Positions 22,660-30,378 of a stretch of 33,211 nucleotides of DNA are shown here, one piece after another (the first letter of the stretch is position 1; each line of letters starts with the position of its first letter). The DNA comes from an uncultured Eubacteriales bacterium. GTDB lineage: Bacteria; Bacillota; Clostridia; Oscillospirales; CAG-272. A program made the position numbers and the translations under genes. The notes beneath the pieces were generated by a model. It was not told the DNA's origin. It was given only the letters and a program-made list of their open reading frames with translations, and ran no database searches. The DNA is taken from assembly GCA_934462825.1 (NCBI GenBank), contig CAKSIP010000016.1, positions 1 to 33,211 on the forward strand. Direction: 5' to 3'.

Positions 22660-23685
22660 TTACGAACCGGAAGTGGTCTCAATCGTACCGCCCGCGACAT
22701 AAACTTTCTTGGAGTACGAAGGAGCAGTGAAGGTGGTCTTAAGACCCGTGATCTTCGCATGATACCACTCTGCGCCGTAGTCCAGACCCAACTGACCGTA
22801 GATCTGATATTTGTCGGCGGCGCCGGTCTTGGCGAGAGGTTCCAGGAAGAAGTTACCCTTCTTGGGAACGGGCATCTCGACGGGAGCGCACACCGTCGGG
22901 TTGAAAATGAGCGCAGTACCGGCGGCGATACGGGAATTTGCCACAATGCCCACATTGCCGAACGGAGTAACAAGAGTGTCAATCTTGATGCCGTTGTAGG
23001 ACATCGACGCCGGAACGACAGTCAACCCGTTGGCGGATGCGTCCGCGTTGATCTGCATGATGTGCGTGGGATGTGCCATGAGAACAAGCGTATCGGTGGG
23101 GGCATTTCCGCTCGCAAGCATCTGGATGGTTTCGGCGACAAGCCAGAAGCCGAGATCAACAGTACCTGCGGCTTTCACATTGCTCGTGATAGCGGAAAGA
23201 ATGCCGCGAGTTTTGTACGCAACATCGTCGTGAGTACCCTTCTGGTAGACACCGTTCAGGAAGGTGTACTCGATGTCGTTGGCGATTTTCGCCATCGTAT
23301 TGGCTACCTGAAAGTCGAGTTCTGTTGCGGGATTTGCTTTCTGCCCGGCGATATTCAGACCGGACAACTGCCCCATCGAAGACTGCTTCCCATAAGAGAT
23401 GGAAAGTGCCTCCTGGAAGATCTGACAAACATTCGTTTCCTGCTGGCGGGTGACGAAAGAAGCGGCGGGAGCGGTCAGAGAGCCGCTTTCGGTGATAGCG
23501 GGCTGAGAAGTTCCGCCACCGGTCGTGTAGTCAACAGAAGTGTCGAACTCCCATGCTTTCGTGCTACGGCTTTTGCCGCCGATGATGGTAGAAAAGGGGG
23601 TTTTGGTATTTCCCTTGTTGAACAGCATACCGCTGTAATTCAACAGGTTATGGGATGTCATTACGGAAGTTTCGTTGGTTGCCAT
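22660..23685 (-). CDS. Major capsid protein (SU10/DUF5309 type, HK97 fold)
   Basis: 341 residues from ATG 23685 (AAGGAGTAAAAATC upstream). Features of the DUF5309/SU10 capsid group are visible: ETSVMTSHNLLNYSG near the start, TPFSTIIGG, ETNVCQIFQEALSISY, ANDIEYTFLNGVYQKG and TRGILSAI, then a C-terminal half with NRIAAGTALIFNP-like segments. The length is normal without a fused protease, so maturation probably relies on the separate scaffold. It lies between scaffold and connector genes. Confidence 0.88.
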   Translation of the reverse strand: MATNETSVMTSHNLLNYSGMLFNKGNTKTPFSTIIGGKSRSTKAWEFDTSVDYTTGGGTSQPAITESGSLTAPAASFVTRQQETNVCQIFQEALSISYGKQSSMGQLSGLNIAGQKANPATELDFQVANTMAKIANDIEYTFLNGVYQKGTHDDVAYKTRGILSAITSNVKAAGTVDLGFWLVAETIQMLASGNAPTDTLVLMAHPTHIMQINADASANGLTVVPASMSYNGIKIDTLVTPFGNVGIVANSRIAAGTALIFNPTVCAPVEMPVPKKGNFFLEPLAKTGAADKYQIYGQLGLDYGAEWYHAKITGLKTTFTAPSYSKKVYVAGGTIETTSGS

Positions 23686-23697
23686 GATTTTTACTCC

Positions 23698-24264
23698 TTA
23701 TTTGTTTTGTGATTCCTGCTGTTCGCGCATCAATGCCGCAACGAGCGACATATCTCCACGGTCATTCGCGTCAGAGATTCTCTTCGCATAATCTCCGGTA
23801 GCCGCGCCTTCCCCGGCAGGTGTACGGGGAGTTGTTTTCAGCATTTCTTTTTTCAGGGTCTCAGTTCTTACGGCAAGAAAAGCACTCTGATTGGCGAATA
23901 CTTTATCCATTTCTCCGTCTGCGAGAGCCGTTGCGGTTTCTTTTGCAAGTTTTTCATCATATCCCTCCGCCATGTACTTCGCCATGTACTGGGAAACGGT
24001 TCTTTCTTTCCGAAGACTTGCTACTTCGGCTTCGAGCGCCGCCTGATGCTCGTCGCGTTCCTGCTTTTTTCTCTCGTCTTCCGACAGCAGTTCGTTGTGT
24101 TTCTTTTTCCAACTTGCCGCTTCGGATGCCGTTCTATCGTAAAGGTCTTTCTTCACATACCCGGAATAATCGGGCGCGTCAGGAAATTCCATTGCGATGA
24201 GAGCGTCTTTCTGCTCTTTGCTCAGTCCGTCGAAATTCGGAATTTTGCTCGTGTCAATCTTCAT
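23698..24264 (-). CDS. Phage scaffolding protein
   Basis: 188 residues from ATG 24264 (GGAGGAAAAGAT upstream). It opens KIDTSKIPNFDGLSKEQKDA, then a long Lys/Glu-rich coiled coil (about 50-95: ASWKKKHNELLSEDERKKQE), then MAEGYDEKLAKETATALADG and a Gln-rich tail. This is the pattern of Gram-positive phage scaffold proteins, which guide capsid assembly and leave the mature head. It lies immediately before the capsid gene. Confidence 0.88.
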   Translation of the reverse strand: MKIDTSKIPNFDGLSKEQKDALIAMEFPDAPDYSGYVKKDLYDRTASEAASWKKKHNELLSEDERKKQERDEHQAALEAEVASLRKERTVSQYMAKYMAEGYDEKLAKETATALADGEMDKVFANQSAFLAVRTETLKKEMLKTTPRTPAGEGAATGDYAKRISDANDRGDMSLVAALMREQQESQNK

Positions 24265-24392
24265 ATCTTTTCCTCCTGCGTTTGGTTGAGCAGTTCTCTC
24301 TGCTATGTTTGCGATTTACGGCTTCTCTGCCGATGTATTGCGCTTTTGTCCTGCATCTCCGCAGTATTTCAAACGGATTACTCCGTGTAAAA

Positions 24393-25853
24393 TCATTCGT
24401 TTGGATTCGGCTTGTTGTTTGCGGGTGTAATTGTGGGTCCCTTTTGCTCCGATTCTTTCGTCGGAAGCCATTTTTCAAGATACTTTGCCGAATCTTTGCA
24501 CGCTTGCTCCGGATCAGAGAAGAGGTTGCAGTTGGTAAATGCAAGAACCGGAGCAACACCGGCTTCCAACATATTTTGCAATCCCTGCGTCTTTGTGAGA
24601 AGGTTGTCAGTTTTGTTCCGGGTGAACTTAATGTCAATATCAGAAATCGACATTTTCACTTCACTATCAAGCAGTCTGAGAACATATTTGAGGAACTGCT
24701 TTTCGGACTTTTTGAAAATCAACTCTGTCTCTTTTGCCTTCGATTCTGCAGCAGACCACCCATCACGCAGCATTACTGCCTGTCCGGTATCTCCCGTTGT
24801 TCGGTTGGTGCCGTTCCGATCCGGCATTCCACAGATGATCAAAACCATCTGATACAGATGATCCACAACAATCTGCGTCTGTGTCTGATTGAGTTCGGAA
24901 GTGATGATACCAACATCCGCTGGATTTCCCGGCTCGGAACTTATCATGATGGCGCCCTTTTCCTTGAACTTCTCGAAAGTTTCCTCGTCAATCTTCGTGT
25001 TAATAAACTTCATGAACGACTGAACGAACTGTTCGATGCCGTCAAGACGGTTAGAATCGGCGTTATTGATTGCGTCGAGAAGTTGCAAAACTAACTCGAA
25101 TGCCCCAATTCTGGACTGATTTGCTGGATATTCGATAATCGGGATTGTCTCAAGTGCGTGCGGTTCCTGCTTTATAATCGCTCCGTTTTCTACCTCGAAG
25201 TATTCTTTCGGAGTGTAGACGCAGTATCGAGTCTGGAGACTGACTTCGCCAATCAAACCGGGGGTTCCGATTGTCACCTCCTGTATGCTCATCACGGGTT
25301 TGCGACCAAAACCGGTATTATACACAACCGCAGTGACTCTCGGATCGAGTGTTTCAATTTCTATCGGGGAAATGCTTCCGTCATCTTCGCTCTTCGGCAG
25401 GATCATCCTGAAAGCCGTCCCACAAATGAAAAACCATTCGGCGAGTTCTTCGTCTTTCGACGCTTTATCCTCGTTAGCCATGATTTCATTCAGCAAATTG
25501 ATTGCCTTTCCGTTGTCACCGTTCGGGTCAACCTCTCCTTCATCCTTGACCGCGCGACGAACATATTGCACCGGCTCGCCGAAGGTGTAACCTTTCTTGA
25601 AAGACACAATCTCGTTCGCGTGGTTCTCCACTATGCGGTTGCAAATTTCAGGGCGGAACTTTTTCTCTCGACTGAGAATCGGCTGGCTCCCGCGATAGTA
25701 CCAATAGAGGTAATCGGCTTCCGTCTTGTTCTTCTGGAACACAGGGAGCAAGCGCGTAAGGACAGGTAGCAGGTTATCTTCCGTAATTTCCCGCTCACTT
25801 GTCATTAAAACTGTTCGCCCGGTGTATGCAGCGGTCGTATTATTTTCAGCCAT
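24393..25853 (-). CDS. Portal protein (SPP1 gp6-like)
   Basis: 486 residues from ATG 25853 (GGGAGGAATAGCC upstream). SPP1-type portal features include LYWYYRGSQPILSREKK, NRIVENHANEIVSFKKGYTFGEPV, FICGTAFRMI, DPRVTAVVYNTG, and a C-terminal helical region with LRDGWSAAESKAKETELIFKKS. The portal dodecamer is the DNA channel and the docking site of the terminase. The 128-base gap after it, before the scaffold gene, contains no gene or clear terminator. The gene is preceded by its own strong promoter and a hairpin leader. Confidence 0.92.
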   Translation of the reverse strand: MAENNTTAAYTGRTVLMTSEREITEDNLLPVLTRLLPVFQKNKTEADYLYWYYRGSQPILSREKKFRPEICNRIVENHANEIVSFKKGYTFGEPVQYVRRAVKDEGEVDPNGDNGKAINLLNEIMANEDKASKDEELAEWFFICGTAFRMILPKSEDDGSISPIEIETLDPRVTAVVYNTGFGRKPVMSIQEVTIGTPGLIGEVSLQTRYCVYTPKEYFEVENGAIIKQEPHALETIPIIEYPANQSRIGAFELVLQLLDAINNADSNRLDGIEQFVQSFMKFINTKIDEETFEKFKEKGAIMISSEPGNPADVGIITSELNQTQTQIVVDHLYQMVLIICGMPDRNGTNRTTGDTGQAVMLRDGWSAAESKAKETELIFKKSEKQFLKYVLRLLDSEVKMSISDIDIKFTRNKTDNLLTKTQGLQNMLEAGVAPVLAFTNCNLFSDPEQACKDSAKYLEKWLPTKESEQKGPTITPANNKPNPNE

Positions 25854-25883
25854 CGGCTATTCCTCCCGTGTTAAATAAGAAAA

Positions 25884-25925
25884 AGGACACTATTACCGTC
25901 CGAAATGGACGAGCAATAATGCCCT
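25884..25925 (-). promoter_or_regulatory. Hairpin with T-run in the portal leader
   Basis: Read on the minus strand, AGGGCATTATTGC and its imperfect partner enclose a CGTCC/GGACG inner helix, followed by CCTTTTTC. It lies between the promoter at 25957-25985 and the portal ribosome binding site, so a transcript would have to read through it. Its AGGGCATTATTGC arm resembles the hairpin before the terminase gene. Confidence 0.55.
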
Positions 25926-25956
25926 AAATAAACATAGTATTCGCTTATACACTTTA

Positions 25957-25985
25957 AGTATAACACAATATCTTGTGTTTGTCAA
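25957..25985 (-). promoter_or_regulatory. Promoter for the portal/structural gene block
   Basis: TTGACA (25985-25980), 17 bases, TATACT (25962-25957) on the minus strand. The spacer holds the inverted repeat AACACAA-GATA-TTGTGTT, which could be a regulator binding site. It lies in the 163-base gap between terminase and portal genes. Confidence 0.75.
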
Positions 25986-26015
25986 TAGTTTCCTGCACAA
26001 AATGTAGATTTTAAT

Positions 26016-27656
26016 TTAGAACGGACGATCTATGATTTTGACAGTCCCGTAGGAATCAGAAATAAAATCCGCTAACTGCGCAAGAGAGTCCGGTGCGTCG
26101 TCGTGAGGATTTTTTCCGGTGACGACGAAAGACATCACTTCTCGCATAAACGCTTTATACTCTTTGGACGAATGCTTGTCGTCCACGAAATGAAATCTTT
26201 TTATGTCCGGAGCATATTGAATAATTCGCGCAAGTTTGCTTGTCACGGTCGGTGCCCGACGGGAGGTAATGTTGATATGGACATTTGCGGCGCGAAGTAT
26301 CTCATCCACTTTGTCCGCATATTCGGTACCCCCATTGTTTGCTTCAAATCGTGCTTGCTGCGGAAGATACTGTTGTAAAGTCCCGGCGACAAGAGGTTGC
26401 GTCACAGTTTTATCCTTATTGCTGAATACCACATCCGGAATATAGACATCCTTTCCGAACAGAAATGCAATCGGCATTGAAACCGAATCTCCGCCACCCC
26501 AGGCGACATCACATACTGCCATTTTTCTATCAGCAGGAATATCAGGCAAGTTTCCGTTATACCACTGCAAATCATCACGCGGGAAAAGAAGTCCCTCTCT
26601 GACATATGGTTGCCCCATATATTTCGCCCACCATGTTGCGTCGTCGATTGAGTCCCGCATATCGTGATAATACTCGGTCGAAAATCCGAGACCGAAATCA
26701 TACTGAAAATTACTTTCATCATTTTCGTCAAGTGCGGGAATGACACGAAAGCGGTAACGCGGATCCTCTGCATACTGTTCTTGTATTCTCCCGAGAGGGT
26801 CGAGTACATTCCATCGGGTTCCAACCATGAGTTCAAGTGCGTTATCCTTCTTACGGTCTTTCAACTGGTTGAGATATGCGTCGTACTTATTCTGTAAGCG
26901 GTCGGGGTTCAGACTTTCTTCGAGGTCAGCAATAAGGTCGTCGGAATACAGTACACCTCCTTCGCCGATTTCTACTGCGCCCGTCAGCGTGCCTTCTATC
27001 GAACGGCAAGTCAGTGTTGGGAAACGCTTCTGCCGATTTAAGTCAATGGATTCATCCTTCGCCGATTTGTTTGCGAGTCGAACAAGCGGGAATACCTCGT
27101 GCCAGAGATATGTTTCATGGTCAGTAATGATGTTGAGGATTTCACTATAAAACCCGTCTGTCAATTTATCAGAGTGTCCGGACATCACATTTGCCACATC
27201 TGGGTTCTTGCCCATAAGCCAAGCAATAAAGAAAATACAGAGGGTAGACTTTCCCACTCGTGGCGGAAGAGAAATGCCGAGGAAAATAATTTTGTGATCC
27301 GCGAGGTCTTGCAGATCGTCCACAAGGACTTTTAGCACTCTTCGACGGGGAAGATAAAACCGCTTTGACGGCTCTCTATTCCACTCGACAAATATCAAGA
27401 AGGAATCGAATTTGTCTACCGCTTCCAGGTGGTAGGATTCTTTCTGCAAGAAGTCGATTTTCTGCAAATCGATAATTTCTTTGAAAATCCGAAGTGCCTT
27501 TTTGAGATATTTACGGAAGGTGGCATTGTATTTGTAGGCGAGTTCTTTATCATCCTCTCGCATGAGTTTGATGCACTCGAAGCAGTCCTCGTACAGTTCG
27601 AGTTTGTCCGGCGTTCTTTCAATACGACGGAATATGTTTTTCAGCGTTTGTTCCAT
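26016..27656 (-). CDS. Phage terminase large subunit
   Basis: 546 residues from ATG 27656 (AGGAGAAAAAGTC upstream; the upstream in-frame start lies in the leader hairpin region). ATPase: Walker A PPRVGKST (131-138) and Walker B GGVLYSDDLI (about 233-242). Nuclease: MAVCDVAWGGGDS (Asp near 383) and a late acidic DDAPDSLAQLADFI motif. The enzyme packages DNA into the head through the portal. No small terminase subunit is recognisable upstream, where a membrane-anchored nuclease sits. Confidence 0.93.
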   Translation of the reverse strand: MEQTLKNIFRRIERTPDKLELYEDCFECIKLMREDDKELAYKYNATFRKYLKKALRIFKEIIDLQKIDFLQKESYHLEAVDKFDSFLIFVEWNREPSKRFYLPRRRVLKVLVDDLQDLADHKIIFLGISLPPRVGKSTLCIFFIAWLMGKNPDVANVMSGHSDKLTDGFYSEILNIITDHETYLWHEVFPLVRLANKSAKDESIDLNRQKRFPTLTCRSIEGTLTGAVEIGEGGVLYSDDLIADLEESLNPDRLQNKYDAYLNQLKDRKKDNALELMVGTRWNVLDPLGRIQEQYAEDPRYRFRVIPALDENDESNFQYDFGLGFSTEYYHDMRDSIDDATWWAKYMGQPYVREGLLFPRDDLQWYNGNLPDIPADRKMAVCDVAWGGGDSVSMPIAFLFGKDVYIPDVVFSNKDKTVTQPLVAGTLQQYLPQQARFEANNGGTEYADKVDEILRAANVHINITSRRAPTVTSKLARIIQYAPDIKRFHFVDDKHSSKEYKAFMREVMSFVVTGKNPHDDAPDSLAQLADFISDSYGTVKIIDRPF

Positions 27657-27682
27657 GACTTTTTCTCCTATAACATAAAAAT

Positions 27683-27724
27683 AGCGCATTAGTGAATGGA
27701 CAACTGTCCACGCAATAATGCGCT
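27683..27724 (-). promoter_or_regulatory. Hairpin with T-run in the terminase leader
   Basis: AGCGCATTA (27683-27691) pairs perfectly with TAATGCGCT (27716-27724) on the plus strand. Inside, TGGACA-AC-TGTCCA forms a second perfect helix. On the minus strand a TATTTTTA run follows, then the terminase ribosome binding site. It also separates the nuclease gene from the terminase gene. Confidence 0.65.
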
Positions 27725-27737
27725 TACATAAAATCTT

Positions 27738-28322
27738 TTACAAATACCGTTCTATCAGACGAGTTTCTGTTTTGACAGCAAAATCTTTAGCCCCTGGTGT
27801 GAAAGTCGAATTGGTTATAACAATTGCAATTTCTCGATTGTAATATATCCTCGCCGATACTGCTTCTTGTACGGCGTGTTGCCCCACTTTGTCTTTATAA
27901 AACTTACATTGAATTGCAGCACTTTGCCCATACGGCGTAATTGCCAAAATGTCAGCACCGTGATCCCCGGAAGCAGGAGTCAACTGTAATCTTGTATAAC
28001 CTTCCCCCGCAAGTTTCTCGAAGACATATTTTTCATATTCGATCCCGTTTTCATACGGATGCGTTTTGCACGGAGCGTTCTGTTCGATCGGCGTGTAAGT
28101 AGTGGTCGCAGCGGAGTGCGGAGAAGTAATCTCCCATACGAGAAAAGGAACGATGCCTAATCCCAACAGAAAATAATCTGTTTTTCTGAGACATAAGAGA
28201 ATTATCCATGCTACAAACAAAATACCCAGAAACCAGGGGAAAACAATGCAAAGTGCGATAAGCAATCCGATCCATATAATTCCCGCTATGATTGTTAGCG
28301 CAGTGCGTTTCTTATCGGTCAT
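27738..28322 (-). CDS. Membrane-anchored Mrr-type restriction endonuclease-like protein
   Basis: 194 residues from ATG 28322 (AAAGGA upstream). Two or three hydrophobic helices occupy about 8-63 (LTIIAGIIWIGLLIALCIVF, LGILFVAWIILL). The C-terminal half carries an Mrr catalytic domain of the PD-(D/E)xK superfamily: GIEYEKYVFEKL (Glu95/97), Asp124 in DHGADI, and Q-x-K as Gln138-Cys-Lys140. Mrr-like domains cleave DNA, often modified DNA; with membrane anchors they are common in Firmicutes but poorly understood. Its place directly before terminase could mean defence against rival phages or a role at the packaging or entry site; neither is shown. Confidence 0.82.
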   Translation of the reverse strand: MTDKKRTALTIIAGIIWIGLLIALCIVFPWFLGILFVAWIILLCLRKTDYFLLGLGIVPFLVWEITSPHSAATTTYTPIEQNAPCKTHPYENGIEYEKYVFEKLAGEGYTRLQLTPASGDHGADILAITPYGQSAAIQCKFYKDKVGQHAVQEAVSARIYYNREIAIVITNSTFTPGAKDFAVKTETRLIERYL

Positions 28323-28362
28323 ATTCTAAAATTCCTTTCAAATCTGATGCAGAGGAGCGTTT

Positions 28363-28704
28363 GTTACAGAAACTCTTAAAAATCTCTATACTATACAAAT
28401 TTTTATTTCTCTCTATATAAATTCATTATTTTCTTAAGATGTTAGATAATCAAAATAAAAAGTGTAACAAAAATAAGAAAACAAGAGAAAACAGAAGAAA
28501 TCAAGAGAAAACGAAAGATTTTGTGTTACAGAAACCGACCACTTTTGTTACAGATTGTTACAGGAAGTTAGGTTAATGTATGATTGAAATATGCTTTACA
28601 TCTTTTATTATTTCAATCGGGGAATAACAGATTAAATTCTCGCCCCGAAAAGTTTTTTGTAACAAACACGACTTTCTGTAACAATCTGTAACGCAAAGTG
28701 TAAC
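28363..28704. repeat. Iteron-like array of GTTACAG repeats in an AT-rich gap
   Basis: The 385-base gap 28323-28707 has no gene. It contains GTTACAG at 28363, 28525, 28547 and 28557 on the plus strand and its complement (TGTAAC/CTGTAAC) at 28463, 28658, 28676, 28687 and 28699. GTTACAGATTGTTACAG (28547-28563) recurs as an exact reverse complement at 28676-28692. A purine-rich tract holds CAAGAGAAAAC twice, 20 bases apart (28482, 28502). Such arrays bind replication initiators, repressors or terminases. Confidence 0.75.
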
Positions 28705-28707
28705 GGA

Positions 28708-29274
28708 TCAAGTTTGCCAATTGTACCATGTCCGGCGACTGATCCCGAGCGCTTTTATACCTTCTGAGACGGTAATGAGACCGTCTTTTTGTTTTTGTAG
28801 AATTTTTCGAAAATCGGAATCCGGAACGGAAATTCGAGGACGCCCTTCTTTATAATCCGGGCGCTGTTTTGCTATTTCTTTTCCCGCCGAGGTGCGTTCG
28901 AGGATCATATCTCTTTCAAATTCGGCGAAGGCGAGCAAGATGGTTTTCATGAGTTTTCCGGTCGGAGAATTATCGAACATCGCCATATTCAGAACATGAA
29001 TTGAAACGCCCTGCTTTTCCAGTCGGTCGATATATTCAAGTCCTTCTTTGGCTGTACGGCAAAACCGGTCGAGTTTGGTCACTACGAGCGTATCGCCGGA
29101 TTGGAGTTTATCGAGCAAGGCAGAAAATTTGGGTCTGATCTTGGCGCCGCTGTATGCTTCTTCAATTATTGTAGCGGTTGGATATTTTGCGCGGATAAGA
29201 TTGCTTTGGTCATCGAGACTGTTTCCGTTCCGTGCTTGTCCCGCCGTACTAACTCTTGCATATCCGTAAATCAT
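28708..29274 (-). CDS. Small serine recombinase (resolvase/invertase family)
   Basis: 188 residues from ATG 29274, overlapping the upstream stop (ATGA). The N-terminal catalytic domain has YARVST with nucleophile Ser9 and Arg7, then LVVTKLDRFCRTAKEGLEYI with the paired arginines of the active site, and LLAFAEFERDMI preceding the E-helix. The C-terminus (GLITVSEGIKALGISRRTWY) is a helix-turn-helix. Its size and HTH type fit resolvases and invertases, not large serine integrases, so it may resolve multimers or invert DNA rather than integrate the phage. Confidence 0.92.
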   Translation of the reverse strand: MIYGYARVSTAGQARNGNSLDDQSNLIRAKYPTATIIEEAYSGAKIRPKFSALLDKLQSGDTLVVTKLDRFCRTAKEGLEYIDRLEKQGVSIHVLNMAMFDNSPTGKLMKTILLAFAEFERDMILERTSAGKEIAKQRPDYKEGRPRISVPDSDFRKILQKQKDGLITVSEGIKALGISRRTWYNWQT

Positions 29275-29495
29275 TCGATTCTATACCATCCTTCTCGTTC
29301 GGCTGTTTCTCGCGGAACAATTACAATTTTGTAATCCATCAAGCGAAGCATTTCGTCGAGTTTTGCAACACTTATGTTTTCCTGTCCAAGTCGTTCGCAA
29401 AGCACATTGCTTTTGATTTTCAATTTGTCAGAGAGTGATGCGACTTTGATATTTTTTGCGGTCATGATTTCCCGAACAGCGTTAGTGGCTTTCAT
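29271..29495 (-). CDS. Small HTH (Xre-like) regulator, candidate phage repressor
   Basis: 74 residues from ATG 29495 (AAAGGAG upstream). It has a helical Xre-like core: AVREIMTAKNIKVASLSDKL, then KSNVLCERLGQENISVAKL. A short tail ending in DYKIVIVPRE follows. It is the first gene behind the leftward promoter at 29526-29554, whose spacer holds one of the repeated operators, so autoregulation and control of the divergent early promoter are likely. It is small for a full repressor and lacks a protease or dimerisation domain; a Cro-like role is also possible. Confidence 0.7.
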   Translation of the reverse strand: MKATNAVREIMTAKNIKVASLSDKLKIKSNVLCERLGQENISVAKLDEMLRLMDYKIVIVPRETAEREGWYRIE

Positions 29496-29525
29496 GTTTC
29501 GACTCCTTTTGTTGTTGGTGATTGT

Positions 29526-29554
29526 ATTATAACACAGTTATTTCTGATTGTCAA
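29526..29554 (-). promoter_or_regulatory. Leftward promoter of the HTH-recombinase operon, with operator
   Basis: TTGACA (29554-29549), 17 bases, TATAAT (29531-29526) on the minus strand. The spacer contains TCAGAAATAACTG (29547-29535), the same motif as at the rightward promoter. Confidence 0.8.
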
Positions 29555-29611
29555 GATATTTCTGAATATTTTCTCGTTTTTCTTATTTTCGGTGTTCGGA
29601 AGGTTGAGTAA

Positions 29612-29809
29612 GTGGGTGCCCGGATGCGCCCGGCTACCCCCGGGGTAGGGGCAGACACCCGGCACGGATTGCCCCAGAAGCACCGAAAACGCACGCAAGA
29701 CGAACGAAAGAACGCCGGGAAGATCAACGGAGCACCCAACCAGGACAGGCGCACAGCATGCAAAAAATCGGGAGTTTATGCACAATATGAAATACTCAGA
29801 AAAAACTGA
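29612..29809 (+). CDS. Possible small basic protein (65 aa), doubtful
   Basis: GTG 29612 has GGAAGG about eight bases upstream. The frame is very Arg/Lys/Gln-rich (KHRKRTQDERKNAGKING) and ends YAQYEILRKN inside the first operator-like repeat at 29795-29809. The GC-rich, strongly folded 5' half (29614-29660) may instead be a structured RNA. No promoter is clear, and the region sits between divergent promoters. Confidence 0.3.
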   Translation: MGARMRPATPGVGADTRHGLPQKHRKRTQDERKNAGKINGAPNQDRRTACKKSGVYAQYEILRKN

Positions 29810-29882
29810 AAAAATTTTATAAAACCCCTTGACAGACTCAGAAATAACTGATATAATAATGTCGTACTCAGAAATAACTGAG
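29795..29882 (+). promoter_or_regulatory. Rightward early promoter with three operator repeats
   Basis: TTGACA (29829-29834), 17 bases, TATAAT (29852-29857). Operator copies: CTCAGAAAAAACTGA (29795-29809), CTCAGAAATAACTGA (29837-29851, filling the spacer) and CTCAGAAATAACTGAG (29867-29882, over the start region). The last is a palindrome with CTCAG/CTGAG arms. This is the layout of a phage repressor-controlled early promoter. Confidence 0.8.
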
Positions 29883-30010
29883 CATAACACCGCAGCCGAA
29901 CGGCGGAAATATACCCGGCGGGCAATCGTACCGGGCGCGCGTTTTTATTTAATGTAAAGACGCGACACACTGAACGAAAACGCCCTATATAAAAGAAAGG
30001 AAGAAACCCC

Positions 30011-30319
30011 ATGAAGAAAACAACACTTTATATCGGACTGAATGACAAAGACACAAAACACCAGGAGATCGCAACGCTTGACGCCTACAAAATCGCCGTG
30101 AATATCTTCACCGCCTACACAGGGGGCGCGACCATATCGGAAGCCGTGGGAATTTACACGCACGACAACGGCGAAACGGTCACAGAAAAAACCTTAAGGT
30201 GTGAAGTGTACAGCACCAACATAGAAGCAATACGGACGGCAGCAAACGCCCTGAAGCAAGCATTCAATCAAGAAAGCATTTTGATTGAAACAGTAGAAAC
30301 CGAAAGCGCTTTTATTTAA
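30011..30319 (+). CDS. First early gene, small unknown protein (102 aa)
   Basis: ATG 30011 with AAAGGAAG upstream, first gene after the rightward promoter. It reads as a compact alpha/beta domain: TTLYIGLNDKDTKHQE, then AYKIAVNIFTAYTGGATI, HDNGETVTEKTLRCEVY and a final helix NIEAIRTAANALKQAF. I recognise the style from gut phage and mobile-element proteins, with a loose resemblance to DUF3574, but no function is known. The ~125-base leader contains a GC-rich hairpin (CCCGG/CCGGG, 29914-29935) ahead of a T5 run. Confidence 0.75.
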   Translation: MKKTTLYIGLNDKDTKHQEIATLDAYKIAVNIFTAYTGGATISEAVGIYTHDNGETVTEKTLRCEVYSTNIEAIRTAANALKQAFNQESILIETVETESAFI

Positions 30320-30338
30320 GGATAGAAACCACAACCGC

Positions 30339-30360
30339 GCCCCGGCGGTATATCCGGGGC
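30339..30360 (+). promoter_or_regulatory. GC-rich leader hairpin before the next early gene
   Basis: GCCCCGG-N8-CCGGGGC is a perfect 7-bp stem placed just before the ribosome binding site of the gene at 30379. It shares CCCGGCGG...CCGGG with the hairpin at 29914-29935. Confidence 0.5.
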
Positions 30361-30378
30361 AGAAAGGACGGAAAAAAA

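Noticed and set aside
28323..28707. CRISPR array
   Set aside because: The repeats are only 6-7 bases, on both strands and unevenly spaced; there are no 23-40-base repeats or cas genes.
28708..29274. Serine recombinase as the prophage integrase
   Set aside because: At 188 residues it lacks the large C-terminal domains of serine integrases; resolvase or invertase function is more likely, though not excluded as an integration helper.
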